The translations under genes were made by a program, and so were the position numbers. Source: Stromatinia cepivora (taxonomy: Eukaryota; Ascomycota; Leotiomycetes; Helotiales; Sclerotiniaceae). Taken from it: 64,000 nt of DNA. The stretch's first letter is position 1; each line of letters opens with the position of its first letter. The stretch spans positions 186,001-250,000 of the forward strand of contig RCTD01000036.1 in assembly GCA_014898415.1 (NCBI GenBank), given 5' to 3'. Below are positions 1-11,571 of this stretch, one piece after another. Below the pieces are notes generated by a model. It saw only the letters and a list, made by a program, of their open reading frames with translations. It had not been told where the DNA came from and did not search any database.

Positions 1-328
1 TATTGAATAGATATCTAGATCTGATGACTATATTGAGATTTATCGACAAATAGCAGGAGTATAAAATGTCAGATATCTATTCTTATTGCTTATCACTAAG
101 TATGCCTATACTAAAGAGCTGGATGATATAATAATCGTACTCCCAGCTAGTAAGGTTAACTGTACAAAGAAACTTCTATAATTACACCTGGATATATAGA
201 TCATCGTCAGAAGCGCTTGAATACGATTCAAGAGGGAATAAATACAGTTCAGATTAAAAATTTGGAGTAAAAGTATAATGCTACATGATATCACGTTATA
301 CTTCCAGACATGAGGAATTGTAAAGATG
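1..328. other. Left flank, no supported gene
   Basis: Moderately AT-rich sequence with only short open frames on either strand and no recognisable protein motif. It ends at the terminal repeat of the MITE that follows. A decayed transposon or gene end cannot be excluded. Confidence 0.5.
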
Positions 329-769
329 CAGGGCTGGGCAAAGGGTAGAGTATACCCGGGGTAACCCGGGGTAAACCCGGCCGAAAAGCCACTCTGTTAA
401 AGCTCTATAGGGTAGGATAACCATCCTATAAAATATTCCGGGTACTATAGTATCTATAGATAAATATCATATATGAAATATATGAGATTATATGATTGAA
501 TATTATATAAATATTATTATATAATATAAATATTATATGATTCTATTATATAATACAAATATCATATGATATTCACATTTGATATTTCTGATTGTTCAGG
601 AATAACTTCACTTTGGATGATAATATTGGATGATCATATGATTTTTACCCTACGGTACTCTAGTACCCGCTGGTATTTCCGGGTAACCATTCTGTAAAAT
701 CTCTATAGGGTAGGGTAACCACCCTATAGAGCTCAAATATCCCGGGTAGGGTACGGGTGCCCAGCCCTG
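329..769. mobile_element. hAT-like MITE with 12-bp terminal inverted repeats
   Basis: The sequence opens with CAGGGCTGGGCA (329-340) and closes with its exact reverse complement TGCCCAGCCCTG (758-769). The element is 441 bp, has no coding capacity and has an AT-rich centre. Subterminal blocks are also repeated: a CTCTATAGGGTAGG-type motif occurs near both ends, as do CCCGGGTA-type motifs. The CAGGG.TGGGCA end is characteristic of hAT-superfamily transposons. The expected 8-bp target duplication is not evident (flanks TAAAGATG and AATTAAAT). I infer a non-autonomous hAT derivative. Confidence 0.7.
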
Positions 770-1494
770 AATTAAATAGCACACAGTTTCTTATGCCGGT
801 GCTCATTTACGCCAGTAGGTCAGTAGATCAGTATTTGAAGCAGAATGTTCAAGGCTGACGAGGAAAATTAAGTGGCAAGGGAACGTATGAATGTCACTTA
901 ATCCTTGGACCAAGGTAGTTGTTGGTCAAAAGAAAGAAATGGAGGAGGATAGCGTGGTAGCGGTGCCTCATCGTGGAGGATGATAAGTTTGCCAGAGGGC
1001 GGCGGAAAACTTTCCAGGTTGGCATAAAAGAATCCCTTACTTCGGATAATTTGAGCTTCCAATTGAATATTTGAAAGGGTAAGTTCTCTTCGAGAAATGT
1101 TGTCTGGCCGGGTTTGGAATCTCATAAACTAGGATATGAGGATTTAATGCACGTTGACATCAAGAAGAAATAGGTCTTTCGCAGTATGAAAGTCCGAACG
1201 GTCATACTTTCAGGCCCGAAACAAATGTCCTCATAACAAAAATTCAGATGAACACAGCGCGTTGTTAGATGCCCCGGAAAGAAGCTGCATGTTTTGATAT
1301 TTTGAAAAACAACTCACTCAGAAATTTACTGCCATGGTGGAGTTAATATTATCTCCGCTGAACCCATACTAAGTCCGTCGAGCCATCTACTTAACAATGA
1401 ACAAAAGCTATGCATGGTTCAGCCCTTTGATTAAGTAACTTACTCTTTTACGATCGCAACCAAAACAATTGCTCCTCAACTTCCACACATATCG
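770..1494. other. Intergenic region upstream of the SDR gene
   Basis: No open frame here resembles a known protein. A pyrimidine-rich stretch with ACAATTG and CAACTTCCACAC lies just before the SDR start codon and probably belongs to its promoter or 5' leader. Confidence 0.4.
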
Positions 1495-2495
1495 ATGTCC
1501 ATCATGACAACAACATCACCCTCCACCTGGTTAATAACCGGCGCCTCCTCCGGCATCGGTAAATCACTCGCTTTGGAAGCTCTAAACTCTGGCTGCAAGG
1601 TAATTGGAACCACCCGAGATATTTCCAAGGCCGAATCATCCTTTCCTGATTTCGCCACAAAAGGAGGGATTTGGAGAGCTTTGGATCCGGCCCAAAAAGA
1701 TGCTTTTGAACAATTTTCAAAGTGCGCAAGAGAGTATAATGTTGATGTTTTGATCAATAATGCAGGCTATGCATTTATTGGTGGTGTCGAGGATACAAGG
1801 TCAGTTATTTAAACCCGGGTGGTGGTAACTTTTACTAATGTGGATGCAGTGAGGATGAAGTCCGTGAGCAGATGGAAGTCAATTTCTATGGGCCGCTTCG
1901 TGTCGTTCGAGCCTGTCTTCCAGTCATACGAGCAAAAGGTTCCGGGAGTATCGTACTTATAAGCAGTGGCGCAGGGTATGTTGCTTTTAATGCATTGTGT
2001 TGTTTCTAGCTCTTGCACTCCCGCTAACGAGAGATAATTTACTGGATAAGATTTATAGCCCGCCCAGCACGATCATCATATTCAGCTAGTAAATTTGCCA
2101 TCGAAGCAGTCTATGAGTCCCTCTCCTATGAGGTCAAAACATTCGGTATCAATGTCCTCATTGTAGAACCTGGGGCATTCAGAACCCCATTCGGAAGCAG
2201 GATCATTACACCAGCTCAATGTCAGGACAGTAATGGCTTTAGCGAGGCATACAAAGGTACTGCCGTTGAGCAAATGGTAAAGGGAACGGTAAACATTATG
2301 TCCATTCCAGACTTTGTGAAAGGAGACCCTGATAAAGCTGCGCGTGCAATTGTCAAGGCTGTCATAGATGGACATGATTATTTGCGTATGCCGTTGGGAC
2401 CAGACTGTGTGATTGCTTTGGAGGACAAGATTAGACAATTGCAGGGAGACTTAGACGCAACTAGAGTAATTGCAATGGCTACGAATTTCGAGTGA
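1495..2495 (+). CDS. Short-chain dehydrogenase/reductase (classical SDR), three exons
   Basis: Predicted NAD(P)H-dependent oxidoreductase; the substrate cannot be told from sequence. Exons are 1495-1799, 1850-1975 and 2051-2495, giving 876 bases and 291 aa. Intron 1 (1800-1849) is GT...CAG. Intron 2 (1976-2050) starts GTATGT, has a CTAAC branch site and uses an AAG acceptor; only that acceptor keeps the frame through the active site. Visible motifs are the cofactor loop TGASSGIG (15-22), NNAG (87-90), Asn113, SSGAG with the catalytic Ser (140-144) and the catalytic YSASK (Tyr154, Lys158). The length is normal for a classical SDR. An in-frame ATG at 1504 is an alternative start. The closest general type is the fungal 'SDR with TGASSGIG and GFIARP' oxidoreductases. 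Confidence 0.9.
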
Positions 2496-2785
2496 TGGAT
2501 GAAATAACCGTAAAATAAGTCCCTGATACCGCGGCGTGTGCTCGCGGTTTGAGGCAGTTGATAGCTAATTTCGCTTCAGATGTCCCAAGATACGGTGTAT
2601 GACGGGCTGGCGAGGAGAACTTGGTATTGATGGAGCAAAAAGGATAGCCGTCAAGTTCCTTACTTCATATAATTATACGAGAGAGTTGAGGATTCAAGTG
2701 TTGCAAAGGCAGTAAAAATATAGAAAACATGACTTTGTTTGTAATCGTATCAGGATCGTGAATGAACTGACAGAAAATCTTGTTC
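2496..2785. other. Intergenic region between convergent genes
   Basis: Holds the 3' ends of two converging genes. I see no further gene and no clear structured element. Confidence 0.4.
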
Positions 2786-5039
2786 TCAAATGTAAAGCTC
2801 TCCTTTCCTCAATTGTCCAACATTCTGTTCCAACCCAAATGCAACATGAGGAATTTTCTCATCCACCTGCCATTGACCTTCGGATTCTCTACTGGTATCC
2901 TTTAAGTCGCCCGTTATGGTCTGATCTAGCATAGGACCAAACTTCAACCTACGGTTTTCAACATCCATTTGCAATGGGTCTGCACCTAGCGATGATCTTC
3001 CGAGGCATTCGTCTAATTCCGGGTTTCGAGTAGCAGCCACGATGGCTGAAAAGGAATTTGAATGTACTACTCCATTCGAGTGCATGGCATAGACGCCGAC
3101 AACTACAGCTATAAAAGAAAATAAGATAGCCAGACCGTACGATATAAGAAGCCAGAACGGGTGGTATACATAGTAATTGTTCGTGTTGGAGGTAACGATG
3201 TTTTGCAGATTTCCGTTACTCGTCAAATCTGGGGAACTGAGATAACTGATGGTGATATTGTTTGCTAGGTCTTCAATACCACGTGCCAAGGTTCGATTTC
3301 GGCATAGCCAGGGTTGAGTAGTGGAGGTGAAGGTGTTACTGAACGTTGAAGAAGGGTCGCGGATAAGGTATGAACTTTCATTCTTGAATGGGGTATTTGC
3401 AATTTCCTCGCAAGCCATTAACCCCGTTCCAAGAATATTTGTTGCTCCGTATCGGCTATATTGCTCAACATTTTGACTGTTGGTAAGAGTAGTGTCCTGC
3501 AATGTAATATTTCCGCCAAGTATAGCTCCAAGGGCGTACATATGTGGAACATATTCACTCCACAATATTTCTACAGTGGCACCGGTTGCGCTCGTGGTTA
3601 TTACTCCATTTGAATCTGTGACAGTAGTCCCGCTTTCTATACTACCGATACTCACATACGAGATGTCATAATCTCCAATGATCTTAATATCTTGCTGAGT
3701 AATATACTGGACTCCATCCACATATGAGACGGCAATGTTAAATGATGCGTTAACCGCAGTACACACCAGTTCCGAAGTTGAAGTTTGGATCCATAATTGA
3801 GGATAGGGAGAAACTTGTTCTGCCAGCGGGCGTGGAAGATCGACGTAATTTGGTGTGCCTGATGCATACCAAGAGCTCCATGATGCGTAAACAATTTTGC
3901 CGGAGCCCACATCAAACGTTGTGTTTGCCCGGTTGTCATTTTGATCACTGTAAGTAAAGATGTTCTCCTGTTCATAATACTTGGTGATGCTGTCAAATAC
4001 GGTTTGCTGTGTGCTGTTTGGTTCGTTGCATTTTATGGAAGGACCATAAAATTGCAAAGTATATGACCATTCCGATCCCGCGACTTGTCGAGATAATCCC
4101 AACACATCGATATTCGAGGCTGTATTTATAGCGATGGTGTTTGTGACCAAAACTGCGTTCCACTCGCCGTCCATAGAATTGTTCCAAATGGCTTTGGTAA
4201 AATCAAGAACTGGCAAACGCACTTCTTCTGAGATGTTCCTTGCGACAATTGTCAAAGTTGCTGCAGGAGCAACGCTTGCAAGTCCCAAAAGCCTATACTT
4301 CATGAGCCATGGCTCTTCTTTACGGTCAGATCATAGGTTTGTTAGTACATACCAGGTAATGGCACCTAACAGAATAGCAAGTTTTGCGCCTTTTAGAAGC
4401 TCGATACTGAAAATAGCTATGGGATCCGTTGACAGTGCGAATAGACGGTCTAAATTTTCTGTTGTGCAAATATTAGTCTACAGATTTCAAAAATTTGGGG
4501 AAAGCAGTACTCATCGTCAATGGTTGGCGTTTGACAACCCTCCAAATATATTGACCTAGAGCAGCAGTTGTGGTTGCTTTAAAACAAGATGTGATTAGAA
4601 AAGCAAACCCCGTGCCAATACGCGTGGGCCATGCTTGTTTTGTTTCATCGCCAGTTCTTTCGCCGCTCAGTGACATGTAATAAAAGTGATGAGCTAGTGA
4701 AAGAACAAGGCCAGAAAAAAACATGAATCCAATGAAGGACGGTTTCTTCCAATGGATTCTCCAAGAAACAGATCGAGGCACTAAAATTTGCGCGGATTTC
4801 CTTTGACTATAAGAGACATCGTCACCTTCACTCAAGGACCTGTTAGAGGATAACGGTAGGAGTATTTTCTTGTTGCCGACCACAGGTATCGACAGCGGCT
4901 CCGGATTTAAAGTAATATCATCAAGCGCTTGATAGTCGATTGAACCGCCAGCTGGTTTGCGCCTACTCGTTTCGATCATCCTGGCAATTTCTAGAAGTTC
5001 TGGTCCTCGTAGAAGAAATGAAAAGGCGAATTCCAGCAC
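2786..5039 (-). CDS. Multipass membrane protein, fungal 'formylmethionine deformylase-like' family
   Basis: Function unknown; homologues are often labelled formylmethionine deformylase-like, but no peptide-deformylase motif (HEXXH) is visible, so I would not assign an enzyme activity. Exons on the minus strand are 5039 or 4979 down to 4511, 4449-4353 and 4292-2786. The introns 4510-4450 and 4352-4293 have GT donors and TAG acceptors and restore a continuous frame. The product is 690 aa from the ATG at 4979, or 710 aa from 5039. Hydrophobic segments follow SWRIHWKKPSF (likely TM1), TRIGTGFAFLI (TM2) and the spliced AKLAILLGAITW-LLGLAS junction (TM3). A long Asn/Ser/Thr-rich presumed extracellular domain with LWIQTSTSELVC follows. 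A last TM lies around HPFWLLISYGLAILFSF, before a polar cytoplasmic tail. This layout is typical of the family. Confidence 0.85.
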
Positions 5040-6448
5040 TTTATTGAAGATGTTAGACCCCGAGTGATGAGGCTTTGTTGCTCCTTGGTTCCGGCAGGAA
5101 TATTGCTTTTTGCCAGGTTAATGACACTCAAATACTTTGTGGCTTCGTCTGTTAGACAGATTTCCTTCACTGGAAACCATTTTTTCCCTATCTCGTGGGT
5201 CCCAAATCACGTAAAAAGAGAAATGGGGGCTGTCCAGGTTTCGCAGGGTTTTGGGGTCAAGTGCTGAATGACAGGATACCTAAGTATGACTGCATAGAAT
5301 TACCACCCCACAGCATGGCTGGACCCTATGATAAGGAAAACACGAATGGACCATCAGCTTCTTATCCAAGAGATTATGTTCTTGATTTACCAAACGTCAC
5401 TTGCTAGTAATCAAATTGCTGAAGCTTTTGGCAAAGAAATATCTTCGTTTGGAAGTGCAGAAAATGGCGGTAAAGCATTGATCTGGGATGGATGACTAAG
5501 CATTATCTTACAACCCACTTTCATAACATCCAGCTCATTATTTGCTAGGTATGAGAACAATATCTACTGGTATATCTTCTGAATAAGGAAGAGTGACTTC
5601 CTGAAAACAGGAATTGTTACTATATATACATAGTGGGACCTAGTAACCAAGGTCTCGTTTTACCTCCGTAAGACTATGTCAGGCCTAGACTAGACGATCA
5701 GTGTGGCTATAACTACACATCGTTACCAATCATCGTCGACTGCATCCCTTGCGCGAGATCCTCTTTAATGCATCGAAATCCCTCGATGTAAAATGCAATC
5801 TCACAAGATTCAGATGCTTAGAGCGAGAATCTTGACTTACATGGCAAGAGACGTGGGAAGTAGTTGTTATTGCGGGTGGACTTTCTACAGTGGGGGAAGT
5901 AGTGGAGGGCGAGCTGCTTTTATATTGGTACAAGGTTGCAAGATGTTCACTTACACTCATCTCTGAGAAGACTGCCGACATCGTTACTGGTGGCACATTA
6001 TTACCTTTCCGATTTGAGTGATCTAGTTTAGAACAACTCACCATTGCAGGCACTTGCCACTGATCTGCTACTCGGAGTGATTATGAATGTAATCGCAATG
6101 CTTGTATTAATGCCTCAAGTTGACCGAACAGCGCTGAATCTCATCAAGCAGCCATTCGCAAATGTTTGTGTTATTTCCCAAGATCACCCAAACATCGCTA
6201 GCCATCAACAAAGAACGACTCCCAATGCTTCGTTTATTAAGACATGATTCAAGCCCCAACCACCTATTATCCATCTCTCTACCTTCTTCTTGTACTACTC
6301 AATATTTACCAAATCTCGTAGTAACCATACCTTTTGCCTTCTGAGTCTGGCAATTGAATGCTGAAAACCGTTGCAGAAATAGGTTCCGTCTGTCGAACCG
6401 CTTCCTCTTCTTGAATTCAAAGCGGATTAAAATCTATTGATATTTTAA
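5040..6448. other. Gene-poor stretch, possible decayed sequence
   Basis: Only short frames are present. A 107-codon minus-strand frame (6053-5730) is Ser/Thr/Pro-rich in its middle, and a short plus-strand stretch near 6050-6110 reads as a Cys/Asn-rich peptide. Neither can be assigned, and intron-like GTAAGT motifs at about 5830-5960 do not join into a convincing gene. The DUF7580-like remnants downstream make gene decay plausible here too. Confidence 0.35.
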
Positions 6449-6928
6449 AGGATTCTTGAAAAGGCGAAATCCGTTATACAAAAAGAAAGCAGAATATTCG
6501 ATAGAAAACGACAGATTGTGGTTGCCGAAACAGCCCTTAAAGGCCCCTTCGAAGCCCCAGAATGGTACAAATCTTTTCCATCAAAGTTCATGGATCTCGA
6601 TAGTCTTTTGAGAAGAGTATCCGGCTCTTCATCATCTGCAGTTCCTACAAGTAGCACTCCGCTCTACAAAATGGAAAGAATCACATTAGCTGTGAATTTA
6701 GCATCATTTCTGCTTCAACTCAATGCCACTCCCTGGTTCAATGAACGATGGAACAAAAAGGACATTTCTTTCGTAGCCGATAAAGGCAATACCAACTCAA
6801 GACCCATTGACATTGAACGTCCTTTAGTCGCTCATAAATTCCTCTCCAGCGGTATAACTAGTCCCACTCTGCCATACCACTTTCCGCACCTGTACATCCA
6901 AACATTGGCGTTTTGTGTCTCGGGATAA
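6449..6928 (+). pseudogene. DUF7580-like gene remnant, C-terminal part
   Basis: An open frame of about 160 codons without an ATG near its beginning. It contains PLYKMERITLAVNLASFLLQL, then NATPWF and a W.KKDISFV stretch. This matches the core of DUF7580, a domain of uncharacterised fungal proteins often found with HeLo/prion-inhibition-type N-termini. Families with this domain are usually 500-700 aa, so this is a fragment. The matching N-terminal part is not upstream; a related piece lies just downstream on the opposite strand (7318-6986). I infer a broken and rearranged gene; the family call rests on pattern recognition. Confidence 0.55.
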
Positions 6929-6985
6929 TGCTTCTAGAACTCTGGTTCATGGAACCTATCGAAGGCCGGCGTTAATTTTTTGTGT

Positions 6986-7318
6986 TTATCTGCTTTCCAT
7001 TCGAAGCAGTGCGTCATGTTCCGTGCAACATTGGCATTTCAAATAACTTAGCAGTACATTGTGGAGACAGGTTGCGAATTCTTTGACTTTTAGTAACGGC
7101 TCCTTGGTACTCTTCTTCCAAGATTCAATAATCGGCGTTGGCTTTTCAGCCTGTTTCCAGAGGTTTTGTAGGTTTTCATTACACTGATCTATCTCCTTGA
7201 GTAGCTGGTTTCGTCTCTTCTCATGTCGACTAAATCTTATACGCCGCCTTATGTCCTGCCGGTTCCACGATATCTTTAGTGAGTCGTCGTAAAGAAGTCG
7301 AAGTTGATCTTGGCTTGA
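6986..7318 (-). pseudogene. DUF7580-like gene remnant, N-terminal exon, inverted
   Basis: On the minus strand, 110 codons are open between an intron acceptor (CTAAC branch motif and TTACAG ending at 7319) and a TAA at 6988-6986. The peptide contains LLYDDSLKISWNRQDIRRR, RFSRHEKRRNQLLKEI and NENLQNLW, which resembles the helical region preceding DUF7580 in fungal HeLo-like proteins. No start codon or preceding exon is recognisable. Together with 6449-6928 (+) it looks like one ancestral gene cut in two with one part inverted, although remnants of two paralogues are equally possible. Confidence 0.5.
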
Positions 7319-8940
7319 CTGTAATCGTTAGTAGTTGCGATATTACTCGTTTCGTGGTTTAATCTAGTGATAGAGAGACATGGTAGCTCACAACGGAGTC
7401 CAACTTGAGACTTTAGTCATTAATCACTAGATATCCCGAAGAAAAATGAAGCCACTCCCACAACTAAACCTCGATTCCTCCTCATCCCAAGATATCTCTC
7501 ACTCTCACTCTCTCTCTCTCTTTTTCTCTAAATACATCTACTCTCCCTATAGAAGCATGAAATCAATGAATAACTGTTTTTGTAGCCCGTGTGAAACTAA
7601 AACGAAGGTTTTTGAATTCCAATATATCATAGCAAACCTCAATTCATATACTGTAATAGTCATTAGGATTTTAGTTCGTAGCGTTCTGGAAAAGCTTTCA
7701 ATTTTTTAATTAAGTCTTCAATTCAACTCTTCAACTCTTCAACTCTTCAACTCTTCAATTCTTCAACTCTTCAACTCTTCAACTCTTCAACTCTTCAACT
7801 CTTCAACTCTATAAATCATTTACTATTTTCATCAAAAAGTAGATGAATTATTTCGATTTTATCAAAGTAAATGCAATGAATTAGGGGTTCTTTTCTTTTT
7901 CTATTCGCTTTTTTCATCCCCCCCCCTATTCCATTCATTTTCTTCATTTTCTCAACATATAGAATAATTATAATATCTTCAAATTTTGATAACAGTGAGG
8001 CTTTTGCAGAGAGGGGGAAAGACGGAGAAGGAAGGGAAAGAATAAAAAACTAGATAAATCTATGAAATCATCAAGAACAGATTCTAACTTAGTTATTCAC
8101 AATTTTTTTCGTCGAAGCTATTCATGAACTATTAAATCGAATTCTACACTAATTTGAAATTCAGAAATGGGATATAGTTACAATCCCAAAAATTGTTTCT
8201 TTATAGACCTTACGATAATAATTCATTGAATTCGTAACAATCAAATTAATTGTCCTCAAATCAAAAAAATCATGAATTTCATGCTTCCTTAGGGTCTAAT
8301 CCCGCAAAACGAAAACCTAACAGCACATCTATACCTATCGAAATCAACATCAACTAAAAAACCTTCCATCACCAATCAGATTTGACATGAAATCCCCGCG
8401 CTCAAACGTTAGCATGGCATGAACTCAAATCAAAACATCTAGATGTCACGAACTCCGTGATACTCCCTTGTCGAAAGAAAACAATGCAAAGAAGAATATG
8501 ATACGCAATGCAAAGAGAAGAGCGGGTTTGGGGGGGGAGGGTGCGGACTGCCCTTCTCGAATTAATATCAATGTTCCTCATCCTATTCGAAGTCTCGTAA
8601 TAAATCCAATACAAGATCCCAGTTTCTGCATTCGTATTTAGCATAGACTCATTTAAGAGAAATTAAAAGTTGGAAGTCGATACGGGCTCCAGTGACATAT
8701 ATTCCTTCAGATAAAATCGCAGACCTGTTATTACAACCATGATATTCACATGGGGTTATCTTTATGTGCTAAGTCAATTCTGTCTGTCATTGCGAGGTAT
8801 CAAACCAGCTATCTATGCATCGAAATACCATGTATGTGCTATCCCAGAGTTCCTTAAAACGCCCTTGAAGCTTTGTCATGATTGATTCAATTTTTTCGCA
8901 AACCTCTATTACAGTCCTATCTGGCCCTTCTACACCGTCT
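7319..8940. other. Intergenic region with simple repeats
   Basis: Contains a CT-rich tract (7497-7535), a 9-bp minisatellite (7717-7809), and C-rich and A-rich homopolymer runs near 7918 and 8046. The rest is non-repetitive with no gene-like frame. The last few hundred bases are the 3' side of the shp1 gene. Confidence 0.45.
7717..7809. repeat. 9-bp minisatellite, unit CAACTCTTC
   Basis: About ten head-to-tail copies of CAACTCTTC with one CAATTCTTC variant, in non-coding sequence. Confidence 0.9.
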
Positions 8941-10371
8941 CTAAGTCCATTTCTGTACGGCTGTGCCACCTCTCTTGAATTCTGGCATTTCACCCAGGAT
9001 CTGGCTCTTTTCAGTATGCTCTTTGTTTGGGAAAGTTGTTGCTAGTATCCAAGGTCGTTCGTTACTACCAGGGGAAGCTCTTTCAATGAACTCATATACA
9101 TCACCTACTGTATGCGTAGTGTTGAATCGAGCTGGGAGACGAGTGCCGTTCGCTAATTGGATTCTGAGGGTGAGTATTGGTTGAGATGCATCGATCTGAA
9201 CTTCTGGGTTTTCACTTGAAGCGGTTGCTGGTGCAGATACCCAGGATGGAGGCTGTGTAGTTGTAGCACTCGACGAACCGCCTGGTGTAGGACTACCGAG
9301 TCTCTGGCCTGATCCACCAAAAGGCTTATAAACCTTAGGTGGAGCTTTGTAAGGTGCATCATGTTTGTGCAATTGAACATCAACGTGCTGATTTTGTCTA
9401 ACATTCATCAAGTGAAGAGGAGCACGACCACGTTGTATAGCCTGAAGGTCTTGCGCGTTCGCGGGGTCATCGAATCGACGAAGTGGGCCATCTTCAACAC
9501 TGAATCCATCCTCCCAAAGGTGTAAGACTCTTGTAATCGCGGGCTCAGAAGGAGTTGAAGCTGATTGGGGATCAGGGATGACTTGTGAAGGAGTATCGTC
9601 ACCACCGAGGGTTTGACCGCTGCCACGGAATCGAGATGGTGGCTGTGCCGAAGATGGTTCTCCATTTCCTCTTGAATTTCTGTATATGGTAAGGATTGTA
9701 GTCTAGAGATTTAGAACAGGAAACTCACGCTTTAGCTTGCTTAAGAATATCACCAACAATCTTTCTCGCATCGGGTTTTCTCGAGGGATCTTGAACAGCC
9801 AATCCTGACTTTTCACCACCAGCAAATAAATCTCTCGGTTGTTCATCTGGCTCATAGTCTTGGTCATCTGAATCATCATCATCCACATGGGCACCATGAC
9901 CTGAGCCAGGGTGACCAGAAGAACCTTGATTTAAAGACCCAAGAGTTGCGATGCCTCCACGTCCTCCAGCTCTACCAGCGGCGCCAGTTGACTTTGCAGG
10001 TTGTTTACCGTTATCTGGAGCAGGTCTACCATCTAGTGTTCGCGGTCCAGTATAAGGTGATGGTTGGGTTTCACTCTGATTGTTATTTCCTGCGGGCCCT
10101 GAAGTTCCTGTGTTTCCCTCTTCTTGAGAAGTAAAATATTCCGCCATGGCTCCGGCATAATCCCATTGATTTGCAGCGAGAAATTGTTGAGCCTAAAATT
10201 AACAGTAGAGGATGAATCAGCGATCAATGATCAATGTCCAATGATAAAAGAGCATATATAATGATATTGGAAGCTTCCTCTTTTAATTTATGAACTTACC
10301 TCTGATGGGGAAACGTTGGTAACTTCGCAGAATTGAGAGATCAATTCGTCATGATTATTGTTGTCCGACAT
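8941..10371 (-). CDS. shp1: UBX-domain protein Shp1/p47 (Cdc48 cofactor)
   Basis: Substrate-recruiting adaptor of the AAA ATPase Cdc48/p97, used in ubiquitin-dependent degradation, membrane fusion and phosphatase regulation. Minus-strand exons are 10371-10300, 10192-9729 and 9679-8941; introns 10299-10193 (107 bases) and 9728-9680 (49 bases) have GT donors and TAG or CAG acceptors. The product is 424 aa, normal for the family. Domains in order: UBA-like helices at 1-45 (MSDNNNHDELISQFCEVTNV... AQQFLAANQWDYAGAM), a Gly/Asp-rich linker, SEP at about 227-289 (LHLWEDGFSVEDGPLRR), an SHP box at about 299-308 (FGGSGQRLGS) and a C-terminal UBX at 346-424. The UBX ends AVQKWT and has FPN where many members have FPR. 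It is divergent from mim1. Confidence 0.93.
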
Positions 10372-11045
10372 GATTGCTTTACGAAATTATTATTGGTTAT
10401 ATTCGAAAAAGCTACTTCAATAAATGTTAAGATGTTGTGAAAATGTCTTGTTGCAGAGGTAAATATTTTTGACAGTTTGACAGGTTGATAGTTTGATAGT
10501 TTGATGGTTTGATGGTTTGATGGATTTTCAATGGTCAAATAATAAAACCAACGAGGCAGCTTGAGATAACGTCAGAGGATTGATTTTTGGCGGGGCTAAT
10601 AAATTTAAGGTTGCCTGGAAGCTTCCACTTTTGATTACATAATCTCAAGCATGGAGTACTGTAGAAGGAGTGAATTTAACAGATCACGTGAACCTTAGCT
10701 CAGCTCAATCTTAGTGCCAAAGGTGGCTTATCTACCCCTCGTGATTCTTTCAATCAAACCACATCCTTTCTTTCTTAAACCCACCCGTTTTCTAGTACCT
10801 AGTAGGTACAAGGTTCCAACCTCAGCTCTAAGAAAAGTTCCGGGTCCGTGATGGATGGATTATCATTCTTCCGTAAGTATCAAATTCACTTGGGCACCAC
10901 ATATGCATTCATATCAAAGTTGTCAACCAAAACATTAAGACTGATAGATTTCTTCAACATTATCGAATATATCAATATCTTTAAGAAATCACTCGGACAC
11001 ACAAGTTAATCGTGCTACTTGACCTCATACTCCCTATATAAAAAA
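10372..11045. promoter_or_regulatory. Shared promoter region of shp1 (-) and mim1 (+)
   Basis: A 674-base region between divergent start codons. It contains a TTTGATGG/TTTGATAG microsatellite (10470-10523), a CACGTG palindrome near 10684 and pyrimidine-rich tracts toward mim1. Binding sites are not established; the CACGTG is only a candidate. Confidence 0.45.
10470..10523. repeat. 7-8-bp microsatellite, TTTGAT(A/G)G
   Basis: Six or so degenerate tandem copies of a TTTGATGG-like unit just upstream of the shp1 start. Confidence 0.75.
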
Positions 11046-11571
11046 ATGTCCTCAGACGAACAGCTCAACCCACTTGCCGGATCTGGGATAACAATGCCCT
11101 CTGACTCGGAACAATATTCTCGCAATGAAGATGAAATTTCTCCTTCTCCATCCTCATCAAATTCTCCGCAGATGATTTTATACTCTCCTCCTACGTTTTG
11201 GGGCTTACTTCGAGGTGCTGCGATCAATCTTGTATTACCCTTCGTCAATGGTCTTATGCTTGGATTCGGAGAGCTATTTGCTCATGAGGCTGCATTTAGG
11301 TTGGGATGGAGTAACACAAAGGTAAGAATCTATCATTCTACTTTGGGTATCTTGGCTCAAGAACTCAAAATATGGAATTGCCATTTCGGTTGCAAAGAGA
11401 AACGGTCCATTATTTTTTCTCGCGCTTTGGAGGCTTATACTGAGTACTTTATTCATCTAGGTTTTCCCACCCACTCGAAGATCTGTAGGACCAGGAATTG
11501 AAGTCAGAGATAGTCCAATAGAGCGCAGGAGGAGAGAAGGAAATCTAGATGACTTGACGAGCCTGGAATGA
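11046..11571 (+). CDS. mim1: Mitochondrial outer-membrane protein Mim1/Tom13
   Basis: Component of the MIM insertase, which inserts single-helix and some multispan proteins into the mitochondrial outer membrane and supports TOM assembly. Exons are 11046-11321 and 11461-11571, joined across a 139-base intron (GTAAGA...CTAG), giving 128 aa. A Ser/Pro-rich N-terminus (PSPSSSNSP) precedes the conserved block PPTFWGLLRGAAINLVLPFV and the single TM helix (about 58-77) with its closely spaced glycines (NGLMLGFGELFAHE). The second exon supplies the family's C-terminus, VFPPTRRSVGPGIEV... DDLTSLE. Without splicing the frame runs into unrelated sequence, which supports the intron. The next gene, oxa1, is also a mitochondrial insertase. 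Confidence 0.92.

Noticed and set aside
5730..6053. 107-codon Ser/Thr-rich minus-strand frame as a secreted protein
   Set aside because: No signal peptide or known domain, and candidate splice sites do not produce a coherent gene.
8787..8993. 68-codon minus-strand frame at the end of shp1
   Set aside because: Overlaps the shp1 3' end in another frame; shp1 already ends with the normal UBX C-terminus.
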